A DNA stretch of 7,092 nt, taken from Duncaniella sp. (GTDB lineage: Bacteria; Bacteroidota; Bacteroidia; Bacteroidales; Muribaculaceae). Positions 1-6,747 of the stretch are shown here, one piece after another. Under the pieces are notes generated by a model, which was given only the letters and a program-made list of their open reading frames with translations, searched no databases and had not been told where the DNA came from. Position 1 is the first letter of the stretch; the number at the start of each line of letters is the position of its first letter. Location: contig JAIDJD010000052.1 of NCBI GenBank assembly GCA_029052375.1, positions 1-7,092 on the forward strand, read 5' to 3'. Both the position numbers and the translations under genes were made by a program.

Positions 1-22
1 ATATTTAATATCAAGAAATTTG

Positions 23-54
23 TTTGATATTGGTCTGTTTCAATGCTATCTTTG
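23..54 (+). promoter_or_regulatory. Bacteroidetes-type sigma-70 promoter
   Basis: The sequence reads TTTG (23-26), a 20-bp spacer, then TATCTTTG (47-54). This fits the known Bacteroidetes housekeeping promoter, a -33 TTTG box and a -7 TAnnTTTG box about 19-21 bp apart. Transcription would begin near position 60 and run rightward, leaving roughly 50 nt of leader before the ATG at 112. It is the only good match I see upstream of the rightward genes, so it could serve the small ORF at 112, the LRR gene at 404, or both. The call rests on motif match only. Confidence 0.55.
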
Positions 55-111
55 CAATCGACAATGAATCAGATTGCACATTGTCAAATTTTCCTCCAAA
101 CAACTACCGTT

Positions 112-210
112 ATGGACAAAGTCACTCTCTCCCAAGCCTACATCTCAGATGGCAGATTGGCGGGGAACTATCAGGAGAATGGTGTACTCAGACCGGTCTC
201 TATAGACTGA
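112..210 (+). CDS. possible small protein (32 aa), perhaps frameshifted
   Basis: An ATG at 112 lies about 50 nt below the promoter at 23-54 and opens a 32-codon frame that stops with TGA at 208-210. The peptide starts MDKVTLSQAYISDG and ends LRPVSID. It is hydrophilic, with no signal peptide or membrane segment, and I do not recognise a family. Just past the stop, another frame reads on from LTFDADWNLVV to KITE and a TGA at 255-257, in a style that would extend the first peptide naturally to about 48 residues. A one-base deletion near 205-210 would join the two. A TTG-started ORF beginning at 24 in that second frame overlaps the promoter and is unlikely to be the true gene. The feature may be a real microprotein, a decayed gene or chance. 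Confidence 0.33.
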   Translation: MDKVTLSQAYISDGRLAGNYQENGVLRPVSID

Positions 211-266
211 CTTTCGATGCGGACTGGAATCTCGTCGTGACAAAAATCACAGAATGACCGTTCATA

Positions 267-310
267 CGCTAGTCCAATAATTAAACAAATAAATACTTGC
301 TGGACTTGCG
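267..310. repeat. imperfect 10-bp inverted repeat around an AT-rich core
   Basis: CGCTAGTCCA (267-276) is matched in inverse by TGGACTTGCG (301-310), with 9 of 10 positions complementary. The 24 nt between are strongly AT-rich. It begins ten bases after the stop at 257, so it could be the 3' stem-loop of a small transcript or a protein-binding site. No T-tract follows, which argues against a classical terminator. Confidence 0.35.
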
Positions 311-320
311 TCAACTCTTA

Positions 321-362
321 CTCATCATATATCAGGAATCAAGATTCCTGATATATGATGAG
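321..362. repeat. perfect 20-bp-arm palindrome (hairpin or cruciform)
   Basis: The left arm CTCATCATATATCAGGAATC (321-340) is followed by AA (341-342) and then by its exact reverse complement (343-362). In RNA the innermost pairs would open to make a loop of about 4-6 nt over a stem of about 18 bp. The arm is AT-rich and no T-tract follows on either strand, so it does not look like an ordinary intrinsic terminator. It ends 41 nt before the ATG at 404, so it lies in the probable leader of the LRR gene. It could be a dyad operator, an mRNA-stabilising or attenuating hairpin, or a small palindromic repeat element. Confidence 0.85.
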
Positions 363-403
363 ATTAAACGACAACTACTAATCAATCACAAATCAAAACT
401 GCA

Positions 404-1468
404 ATGAAACAACAATTACTCACATTCATCATTGTGCTTATTGCATCGATTGCAAGTACGAATTATGCACTTGCTGACAATTCGTTATACCAAAATGCGC
501 CCGATGTTCCCACGTTTGATTTCTCCCCTGACTTTCAGGTTGATGGATTATACTGGAAGATAGTCCCTGGTGGCGTAGAGCTAACAAGAGCAACAGGCAA
601 TTCAGATACTGCCCCTGCTTATGAACTGGTCAGCCTGACTGTACCCGAATCGGTTACATACAATGGCGAGAACTATCCTGTAATCGGTATTGGTCAGGGC
701 ACTTTTATGAGAAATAAGACCATAAAGGAGATTACGTTTCCGGAGGGACTTAAATCAATAGGAGATCGCGCGTTCAACCAAGCTACTATTGAGACATTAA
801 ACTTCCCAACCACACTTCAAGTTATCGGCAAGCGTGCATTTTGTTATTGCCAGAGCCTCACCTCTATAGTCATACCTGACAACGTAAAAGATCTTACAAT
901 AAAAGAATATGCTTTTGCAGCTTGTAATTTTATGAAAGATTTTACAATCGGACGTGGTGTAAAGCATATGGAACAGGGAGCCTTAGGGACAGAGGTATGG
1001 TATATCTCCGGATACCCCGGCACTGGAGGATTGAACAAGTTCGCAGTATCCACAAAACTTGACAATCTGTACTGTCCATTTGATAATCCACCACTCTTCG
1101 ACATTATGGTGCCAGTATGGTATGATTACTATAATCCTGTTGATAAGAATCAATACAAATATTACTTGTATCACGACTGTGTCCTTAACGTCCCGGTCGG
1201 CAGCAAGGAAAAATATAGCAACTCTACTAACTGGAGTGACTTTAAAAAAATAGTTGAAGACCCTGCCCTTTCGGCAATCGACAAAGTGGAACTGGACAGA
1301 TCCGGAATCCGTGTGGAGGGGGGCCGTATAGTAGCCGAGGGAAATGTTGAGGTCTTTGACCTCGGTGGCCGCAAGGTGGCCGAGGGATTGGCCGAAAATC
1401 TCCCCGCCCTGCCCGCAGGATTCTACATAGTCCGCACCCCCAACGCCACAGCCAAAGTAGTGCTGTAA
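404..1468 (+). CDS. secreted BspA-like leucine-rich-repeat protein with T9SS sorting domain
   Basis: This 354-residue protein is probably a cell-surface or secreted binding protein; no enzyme domain is visible. Residues 1-24 form a signal peptide (basic MKQQ start, hydrophobic core, cleavage after ALA). LRR_5/BspA-type repeats run from about residue 74 to 195, with repeated units such as ITFPEGLKSIGDRAF, LNFPTTLQVIGKRAF and IVIPDNVKDLTIKEYAF. Residues 220-285 carry the CPF...CVLNVPVGSKEKY...W..F segment that often follows such repeats in Bacteroidales. Residues 291-354 resemble a type A T9SS C-terminal sorting domain: VEVFDLGGRKVAEG, then LPAGFYIVR, then KVVL. The ATG at 404 is chosen because it gives a complete signal peptide; the A-rich leader lacks a Shine-Dalgarno site, as is usual in the phylum. 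Codons for residues 1-285 are AT-rich, while those for the tail are GC-rich. BspA-like proteins can bind host or bacterial surfaces, but the ligand here is unknown. The gene is transcribed toward the arabinose operon and shares its terminator region. Confidence 0.88.
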   Translation: MKQQLLTFIIVLIASIASTNYALADNSLYQNAPDVPTFDFSPDFQVDGLYWKIVPGGVELTRATGNSDTAPAYELVSLTVPESVTYNGENYPVIGIGQGTFMRNKTIKEITFPEGLKSIGDRAFNQATIETLNFPTTLQVIGKRAFCYCQSLTSIVIPDNVKDLTIKEYAFAACNFMKDFTIGRGVKHMEQGALGTEVWYISGYPGTGGLNKFAVSTKLDNLYCPFDNPPLFDIMVPVWYDYYNPVDKNQYKYYLYHDCVLNVPVGSKEKYSNSTNWSDFKKIVEDPALSAIDKVELDRSGIRVEGGRIVAEGNVEVFDLGGRKVAEGLAENLPALPAGFYIVRTPNATAKVVL

Positions 1469-1510
1469 GAACCATCACAGCCCCGGAAGGGGATGTTTTG
1501 CCCATTGGTT

Positions 1511-1553
1511 AAATAAAACCCCCGCCACGGCTCTGAGGCCGTGGCGGGGGTTT
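1511..1553 (-). terminator. strong intrinsic terminator of the arabinose operon, probably bidirectional
   Basis: AAACCCCCGCCACGG (1516-1530) pairs perfectly over 15 bp with 1539-1553 around an 8-nt loop. Read on the minus strand, the hairpin starts about 20 nt after the stop of the last GH51 gene and is followed by TTTTATTT (complement of 1511-1518), a standard Rho-independent layout. Read on the plus strand, it lies about 47 nt after the LRR stop and is followed by TTTGGTATTG, a weaker tail, so it may also end the LRR transcript. Confidence 0.9.
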
Positions 1554-1573
1554 GGTATTGTTGCCGCAGGGGA

Positions 1574-3082
1574 TTAATCAAGCGTGAGGGTGACGATGGA
1601 GATGGGGGGAAGCTTGACGGTGAGGGTGCCCTTGCTGATGCGGGCATCCTTGAAGGGCACGGGCTTCACCTTGTCGGGGGCGTCAAAGTCGTTGAGGTCA
1701 TGGATGTCGGCCGAGGTGAGTATCTCGCCCGAGACCTTCGCGGCCTTGATGGAGCCGAGGGGAATCTCGACCTCAGCCTTCTCGCTCAGCGATGTATTGG
1801 CCAGCGAGACAGTCACCTTGCCGTCCTTCTCCGATGCCGTGGCTCCGAGAAGGGGATAGCGCCTTCCCTTGCTGTCCCTGGCGTCGGGGCCGACAACCTC
1901 GAGGGGGATGAGGCGCGCGCCCTGGTGAGGAATGTACATACGGAAGACGTGGTAGGTGGGCGTCAGTACCATCTCGGCGTCGCGTGTCAGCACCATGGCC
2001 TGTAGCACGTTGGCTATCTGGGCGATGTTGGCCATGCGGACACGGTCTGTGTGGTTGTGGAAGATGTTGAGCGAGAGGGCGGCCACCATGGCGTCGCGCA
2101 TGGTGTTCTGCTGATAGAGGTGGCCGGGGATGGTGCCGGGCTCTACGTCCCACCACGTCCCCCACTCGTCCACGAGGAGGCCTACGCGCCTGGCGGGGTC
2201 GTACTTGTCCATGATGGCCGAGTGGCGGGTGATGACCGAGTCTATCTCGACGGCCTTGCCGAGTGTCCAGCTGTAGGTGTCGTCGTCAAACTCCGTGGCC
2301 GAGCCCTTGCTGCCATTCCAGCCCTTGACGGTGTAGTAGTGGAGCGAGATGCCGTCCATGTGGCGTCCGGCATTCTTCATCAGCACGTCTGTCCAGCGCC
2401 AGTCATAGTCCGATGCGCCCGAGGCGATGCGGTAGAGGCGGTTGTCGCCGAAGTTGCGGCAATAGGTCTGATAGCGGCGGTACTCGTTGGCATAATGCTC
2501 GGGGGTGAAGTGGCCGCCGCATCCCCAGCTCTCGTTGCCTACGCCGAGGTATTTGAGCTTCCAGGGCTTCTCGCGGCCGTTCTCCTTGCGTTTCTTGGCC
2601 ATGGGGCCGTCCTCGGCGGTGATGTATTCCACCCACTTGGCCAGCTCCTCGACGGTGCCCGAGCCGACGTTGCCGCTCAGGTAAGGCTCTGTGCCGATGA
2701 GCTCGCAGAGGTCAAAGAACTCGTGTGTGCCGAAGCTGTTGTCCTCGACGGTGCCGCCCCAGTTGTTGTTGACCATGCGGGGACGGTTCTCGCGTGGACC
2801 GATGCCGTCGGTCCAGTGATACTCGTCGGCAAAGCATCCGCCGGGCCAGCGGAGGACGGGTATCTTGAGGTCGCGGAAGGCCTGGAGGACGTCGTTGCGG
2901 TATCCTTTGGTATTGGGGATGCCCGAGCCTTCGCCCACCCAGATGCCGCCGTAGATACAGCTGCCGAGGTGTTCGGCAAACTGGCCGTAGATCTCAGGAT
3001 GTATCACCGGGGCCGAGTCTGAGGGCTCGAGCGTCACGGTAAATCTCTCGGCTGAGACACCGTGGAGCGCGGCGGACAGCAT
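1574..3082 (-). CDS. abfA: GH51 alpha-L-arabinofuranosidase, compact type
   Basis: The enzyme would release terminal alpha-L-arabinofuranosyl residues from arabinan, arabinoxylan or their oligosaccharides, with retention of configuration. The 502 residues from this ATG match the usual size of compact GH51 enzymes. Key residues are in place: Glu37 in the GQFAEHLG strand, RWPGGC at 78-83, acid/base Glu184 in GVGNESWG, His248 in SLHYY, and nucleophile Glu306 in VDEWG. A (beta/alpha)8 barrel comes first, then a beta domain from about residue 395 to the end (ISIVTLTLD). Only the last 11 residues of a signal peptide follow this ATG. The same frame is open upstream to the TGA at 3155-3157 and encodes the missing n- and h-regions (KTLAAGTL just before the ATG), so the true start is probably near 3107-3112 at an ATC or ATT codon, with cleavage after GVSA. 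No lipobox cysteine is seen, so a periplasmic location is likely. It is the last gene of the operon, 72 nt after the other GH51 gene. The subfamily and preferred linkage cannot be read from the sequence. Confidence 0.93.
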   Translation of the reverse strand: MLSAALHGVSAERFTVTLEPSDSAPVIHPEIYGQFAEHLGSCIYGGIWVGEGSGIPNTKGYRNDVLQAFRDLKIPVLRWPGGCFADEYHWTDGIGPRENRPRMVNNNWGGTVEDNSFGTHEFFDLCELIGTEPYLSGNVGSGTVEELAKWVEYITAEDGPMAKKRKENGREKPWKLKYLGVGNESWGCGGHFTPEHYANEYRRYQTYCRNFGDNRLYRIASGASDYDWRWTDVLMKNAGRHMDGISLHYYTVKGWNGSKGSATEFDDDTYSWTLGKAVEIDSVITRHSAIMDKYDPARRVGLLVDEWGTWWDVEPGTIPGHLYQQNTMRDAMVAALSLNIFHNHTDRVRMANIAQIANVLQAMVLTRDAEMVLTPTYHVFRMYIPHQGARLIPLEVVGPDARDSKGRRYPLLGATASEKDGKVTVSLANTSLSEKAEVEIPLGSIKAAKVSGEILTSADIHDLNDFDAPDKVKPVPFKDARISKGTLTVKLPPISIVTLTLD

Positions 3083-3154
3083 CAGCGTGCCCGCGGCGAG
3101 TGTCTTGATAATATTCCTGTCGGGGTATTGGATTGGGGGTCTGATAGTTGATGG

Positions 3155-5116
3155 TCAGTGAGTGAAACGGTAGACAGCGAATGTCTTGGCCGGGAGGGTG
3201 AGAGTCTCTCCGGCATACGCGGCCTCGGAGACAGCCGGCTTCACCTTGTCTGGACACTCGAGGGTGTTCTCGTCCATGGCGCCGGCGTGGAGGGTGGTGA
3301 CGGTGACGGCCGCGGGCGAGGCCTGGGCCTTGAGCTTCCTGTTCTTGCCGGGGTTGAAGGTGAAGTCGAGGGGCACGGGGGCATCGGAGAGGTTGACGGC
3401 CTTGACAATGATGTCGCCGTTGGCGTCGGTGACGGCCGAGACAAAGAGGGTCGAGTCGGCCCCGGTCAGCGTCACGGGAGCCACGCGCGCGCCCTTGTTG
3501 TCGGCATAGAGCTTCTGCACATGGTAGCTCGACGTGGGCATGGAGCGGAGGTTGTCAAACCAGATGAGGTCCGGGCGCCACTGCCAGCCCTCGACGTGGG
3601 CAAAGAGGGGCGCATAGGTGGCCATCTCCACGATGTCGGCGTTGCGCTCGACACCGGTGAGGAAGGCGGCCTCGAGCAGGGCGGCGTTGAAGTGGTTGTA
3701 CTTCTTGCCCTTGCCGTGGCAGGCATACTCGCCGGCAAACACCTTGGGAGCCTTGCGGCTGTAGCTGTCGTAGCGCGAGGGCGACTTGGCAAACCAGTCT
3801 TCGGGACGGTAGAAGTGCTCGTCCACGAGGTCGGCGCCGAGGTCGGTCATGGCCTCCCAGAGCATATCGAAGCGTTCGCCGTCGGGGTTCGGGCCGGACG
3901 AGCCTACAATCCTGATGTCGGGATAGCGCGAGCGTATGGCCGAGATGAAGGGCTTGAGACGCTCTACGTACTCGGGGCCCCACTGCTCGTTGCCGATGCC
4001 GATATACTTGAGGCCGAAGGGTGCGGGGTGTCCCATCTCGGCTCTCAGGCCGCCCCAGACGGTGGTGGTGTCGCCGTTGGCAAACTCTATCAGGTCGAGG
4101 GCGTCGTCGATGTAGGGCTGGAGCGAGTCTACAGGCACGTGACACTCCTCGCCGTTGTTCTGATACTGACAGGAGAGGCCCACGCTGAGGACGGGCAGAG
4201 GGGCGGCGCCAAGGTCTTCGGAGAGCTCGAAGAACTCATAGAAGCCGAGGCCTCCGCTCTGGTAGTAGTCGGGATAGAAACGGTGGGCGAATGTGTAGTG
4301 CCAGCGGTTCTCGTTGACGGGTCGGTTTTCGACGGGGCCCACGGTGTTCTTCCACCGGTAGCGCGAATCGAGGTCTGTGCCCTCGACGATACAGCCTCCG
4401 GGGAATCGGAACACGCCGGGATGCAGGTCGGCGAGCTTCTGCGCGAGGTCGGCGCGGAGGCCGTTCCTGCGGCCCTTCCATGTGTCGGCGGGCATCAGCG
4501 AGATATGCTCGAGGTCTACGGTGCGGTCTGGGTGTACGAGGAATATTCGGAGGCGACCCTTCTCGACGGTATGGGAGGGCTTGAGCGTCACCTCGTATTT
4601 GCGCCAGTCTCCGGGAGCCACCCTGATGTCGGCCTTGGCCAGGACGTGTGTCTCGCCCATCGACGCGGGGTCTGCTATCTCGACGCGTATGCGGGCTGAA
4701 TCCGAGCCCTCGGCGCGTCCCCAGAGCGAGAGGCGATACTCCTTGCCCTTCTCGGCCGAGACGCCGAAAAAGCCCTCGTTCTCGAGCGCCGTATGCTTGT
4801 GGCGGTGGCCCGAGGGGGAGAGGCGCACGTAGTGGGGAGCGCGGTCGAAGGGGCCGTCAGAGCGCACCTCGACGTTGCCCGAGACATTCCAGCCCATGAG
4901 AGACTGCGGGAACTCGAACGAGCGGTTGATGACCTTCTCGGCATACAGACCGCCGTCGGCGGCATAGTTGATGTCCTCGAAGAAGAGACCGTAGAGCGTC
5001 GGCGGAATCTCAGCCGCGCCCTTGGCGCCGAGCCTGACCTCGACACCGGCGGCCCCCGCCGCCACGGGGAGCGCGGCGGCGGCGACGGCAGATATTATAA
5101 GAGACTTGATTTTCAT
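3155..5116 (-). CDS. GH51 alpha-L-arabinofuranosidase with inserted CBM-like domain
   Basis: This is a second exo-acting arabinofuranosidase of the larger GH51 type (653 residues). The ATG at 5116 gives a clean signal peptide (MKIKSLIISA, then an Ala-rich core, cleavage near residues 21-24). A GTG at 5140 in the same frame overlaps the kinase stop but would place eight unsuitable residues before it. The first barrel strand, LYGLFFEDIN with Glu47, is separated from the rest of the barrel (about 218 onward) by a beta-rich stretch at about 70-208 resembling a CBM4_9-type sugar-binding module. Catalytic signatures follow: RFPGGC (237-242), GPVENRP, acid/base Glu377 in GIGNEQWG, His434 in DEHFY, and nucleophile Glu463 in AGEYACHG. 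A C-terminal beta domain ends at YRFTH. There is no lipobox, so it is probably periplasmic. It starts 20 nt after the kinase stop, so the two are very likely on one mRNA. The domain layout resembles arabinofuranosidases I recall from Bacteroides arabinose operons. It differs clearly from its GH51 neighbour and is not a recent duplicate. Confidence 0.92.
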   Translation of the reverse strand: MKIKSLIISAVAAAALPVAAGAAGVEVRLGAKGAAEIPPTLYGLFFEDINYAADGGLYAEKVINRSFEFPQSLMGWNVSGNVEVRSDGPFDRAPHYVRLSPSGHRHKHTALENEGFFGVSAEKGKEYRLSLWGRAEGSDSARIRVEIADPASMGETHVLAKADIRVAPGDWRKYEVTLKPSHTVEKGRLRIFLVHPDRTVDLEHISLMPADTWKGRRNGLRADLAQKLADLHPGVFRFPGGCIVEGTDLDSRYRWKNTVGPVENRPVNENRWHYTFAHRFYPDYYQSGGLGFYEFFELSEDLGAAPLPVLSVGLSCQYQNNGEECHVPVDSLQPYIDDALDLIEFANGDTTTVWGGLRAEMGHPAPFGLKYIGIGNEQWGPEYVERLKPFISAIRSRYPDIRIVGSSGPNPDGERFDMLWEAMTDLGADLVDEHFYRPEDWFAKSPSRYDSYSRKAPKVFAGEYACHGKGKKYNHFNAALLEAAFLTGVERNADIVEMATYAPLFAHVEGWQWRPDLIWFDNLRSMPTSSYHVQKLYADNKGARVAPVTLTGADSTLFVSAVTDANGDIIVKAVNLSDAPVPLDFTFNPGKNRKLKAQASPAAVTVTTLHAGAMDENTLECPDKVKPAVSEAAYAGETLTLPAKTFAVYRFTH

Positions 5117-5136
5117 GATCCAGACGGAGTGTGGAT

Positions 5137-6741
5137 TCACTTCTTGGCGCGGATGGCCTCCTGCACCACGGGGATGCAGGCCTTGTAGTTCTCCATATAG
5201 CGGTTGAAGCCCTCGATGCTGTCGGGGCTTGCCGAGATGGTGACGGCGTCGGCGTCGGCAAACACCGTAGTGTCGAGCCAGTCGGCCAGCGAGAGGCCCT
5301 CGGGATTGTTGACGGCATAGTCGGCGAGCAGAGCCATGCCCCAGGCTCCGCCCTCGCCCGCGGTCTCCATGACGGAGATAGGCGTGGCAAGCGCGGCCGA
5401 GAGGATGCGCTGGCCCACTCCGGCGGTCTTGAAGAGACCTCCGTGGCCCGTCAGACGGTCTACCTCTACCCCCTCGGGGCCGAAGAGCAGGTCGTTGCCC
5501 TCCTTGAGCACGGCCACGGAGGCGTGGAGGTGTGCCCTCATGAAGTTGGCCAGGTTGAAGCGGTCTCCCACCGAGCGGACAAACATCGGCCTGCCCTCCT
5601 CGAGGTCCATGAGGGGCTCGCCCGAGAAGAAGTTGTAGGCCACGAGTCCGCCGCAGTCGGTGTCGCCCTTGAGGGCGTTCTCGTAGAGGCGTCCGTAGAT
5701 GGTGTCCATGTCGGCCTCGATGCCCATCAGCTCGCAGTATTCCCTGAAGATGCCTACCCAGGCGTTGAGGTCAGAGGTGCAGTTGTTGCAGTGTACCATG
5801 GCCACGGGGGCACCCTCGGGAGTGGTGACGATGTCGATGGCCTCGTAGGGATGCGAGAGGTCGTGCTCGAGCACAATCATCGAGAACGAGGATGTGCCGG
5901 CCGAGACATTGCCCGTGCGCGGCTTGACGGCGTTGGTGGCCACCATGCCTGTCCCTGCGTCGCCCTCGGGGGGACACAGGGGGATGCCGGGGCGCAGGTT
6001 GCCCGAGGGGTCGAGGAGCCTTGCGCCTTCGCGGGTGAGGAGGCCAGCCTTCTCGCCTGCCTGGAGCACCTTGGGGAGCACGTCGGCGAGGCGCCAGGGA
6101 TAGCCCCCGTCGGCCGCGAGGCGGTCGAAGGCGTCTGTCATGCGCGCGTTGTAGAGGCGCGTGTCGGGGTCGATGGGTATCATGCCCGAGGCGTCGCCCA
6201 CGCCGAGCACCTTCTCGCCCGTCAGCAGGAAGTGGACATATCCTGCAAGGGTGGTGAGGAAGGCGAGGCTCTCGAGGTGTTTCTCGCCGTCGAGCATGGC
6301 CTGGCGCAGGTGCGAGATGCTCCAGCGCAGGGGGATGTTGAAGCCGAAGAGCTCCGAGAGCTCGGCGGCGGCGCGGCCGGTGTTGGTGTTGCGCCAGGTG
6401 CGGAACGAGGCCAGGAGATTGCCCTCAACGTCGAAGGGCATATAGCCGTGCATCATGGCGCTGACGCCTATCGAGGCGAGGGTCACAATCTCGCATCCGT
6501 GCTCGGCGAGGACGTTGGCGCGGAGGTCGGCATAGCAGGCCTGCATACCCTCGACGATATCCTCTACGGTATAGGTCCAGAGGCCGTTCTCAAAACGGTT
6601 TTCCCACTGGTGGCCGCCCTGGGCTATGGGCTTGTGGGAGACGGGGTCGATGAGGACACCCTTGATTCGGGTAGAGCCGAACTCGATGCCGAGGACTGCT
6701 CTGCCCTCCTCAATGATGTCTCTGGGAGTGAGTTCTTCCAT
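5137..6741 (-). CDS. araB: FGGY-family carbohydrate kinase, probable L-ribulokinase
   Basis: In this operon it would phosphorylate L-ribulose with ATP to give L-ribulose-5-phosphate in the cytoplasm. The sequence shows an FGGY kinase of 534 residues with no signal peptide. The N-terminal phosphate loop is LGIEFGSTRIK (17-27), a substrate segment is GVSAMMHGY (92-100), the probable catalytic base is Asp261 in EGDAGTG, and GTSSF (282-286), TGHGGLFKT (431-439) and GEGGAWGMAL (462-471) belong to the nucleotide-binding half. The loop has Glu20 where most FGGY kinases have Asp; I recall this as usual for a Bacteroidetes/Firmicutes subgroup often labelled xylulokinase or ribulokinase. The substrate is assigned from position: araA ends 6 nt upstream. 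E. coli AraB is longer (about 566 residues), and this protein is not close to it in motif detail, so xylulokinase-like specificity cannot be excluded. The ATG at 6741 is the natural start, since tandem stops of araA lie just before it in the same frame. Confidence 0.87.
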   Translation of the reverse strand: MEELTPRDIIEEGRAVLGIEFGSTRIKGVLIDPVSHKPIAQGGHQWENRFENGLWTYTVEDIVEGMQACYADLRANVLAEHGCEIVTLASIGVSAMMHGYMPFDVEGNLLASFRTWRNTNTGRAAAELSELFGFNIPLRWSISHLRQAMLDGEKHLESLAFLTTLAGYVHFLLTGEKVLGVGDASGMIPIDPDTRLYNARMTDAFDRLAADGGYPWRLADVLPKVLQAGEKAGLLTREGARLLDPSGNLRPGIPLCPPEGDAGTGMVATNAVKPRTGNVSAGTSSFSMIVLEHDLSHPYEAIDIVTTPEGAPVAMVHCNNCTSDLNAWVGIFREYCELMGIEADMDTIYGRLYENALKGDTDCGGLVAYNFFSGEPLMDLEEGRPMFVRSVGDRFNLANFMRAHLHASVAVLKEGNDLLFGPEGVEVDRLTGHGGLFKTAGVGQRILSAALATPISVMETAGEGGAWGMALLADYAVNNPEGLSLADWLDTTVFADADAVTISASPDSIEGFNRYMENYKACIPVVQEAIRAKK

Positions 6742-6747
6742 ATGTTA

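Noticed and set aside
24..257. A 77-codon ORF starting with TTG at 24
   Set aside because: Its first codons lie inside the promoter boxes and upstream of the expected transcription start, so it cannot be translated from that promoter as drawn. Only its last part (about 207-257) is of interest, as a possible frameshifted tail.
1364..1382. Direct repeat GGTGGCCG at 1364-1371 and 1375-1382
   Set aside because: It falls within codons for a conserved Gly-Gly-Arg-Lys-Val-Ala stretch of the sorting domain and is explained by coding and GC bias.
1473..1500. Small hairpin CCCC-GGAA-GGGG at 1481-1492 followed by ATGTTTTG, as a separate terminator of the LRR gene
   Set aside because: The stem is only 4 bp and the T-run is short; the 15-bp hairpin at 1516-1553 is a far better terminator.
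2051..4699. Long open frames on the plus strand opposite the two GH51 genes (2051-3022, 323 codons; 3158-4699, 513 codons)
   Set aside because: They lie fully antisense to genes with clear catalytic motifs, have low-complexity Gly/Val/Ala-rich translations, and are expected in GC-rich DNA with strong third-position bias. No domain is recognisable.
5117..5140. GTG at 5140 as the start of the larger GH51 gene, overlapping the kinase stop
   Set aside because: It would add MNPHSVWI before a complete signal peptide that already starts with MKIK at the ATG at 5116.
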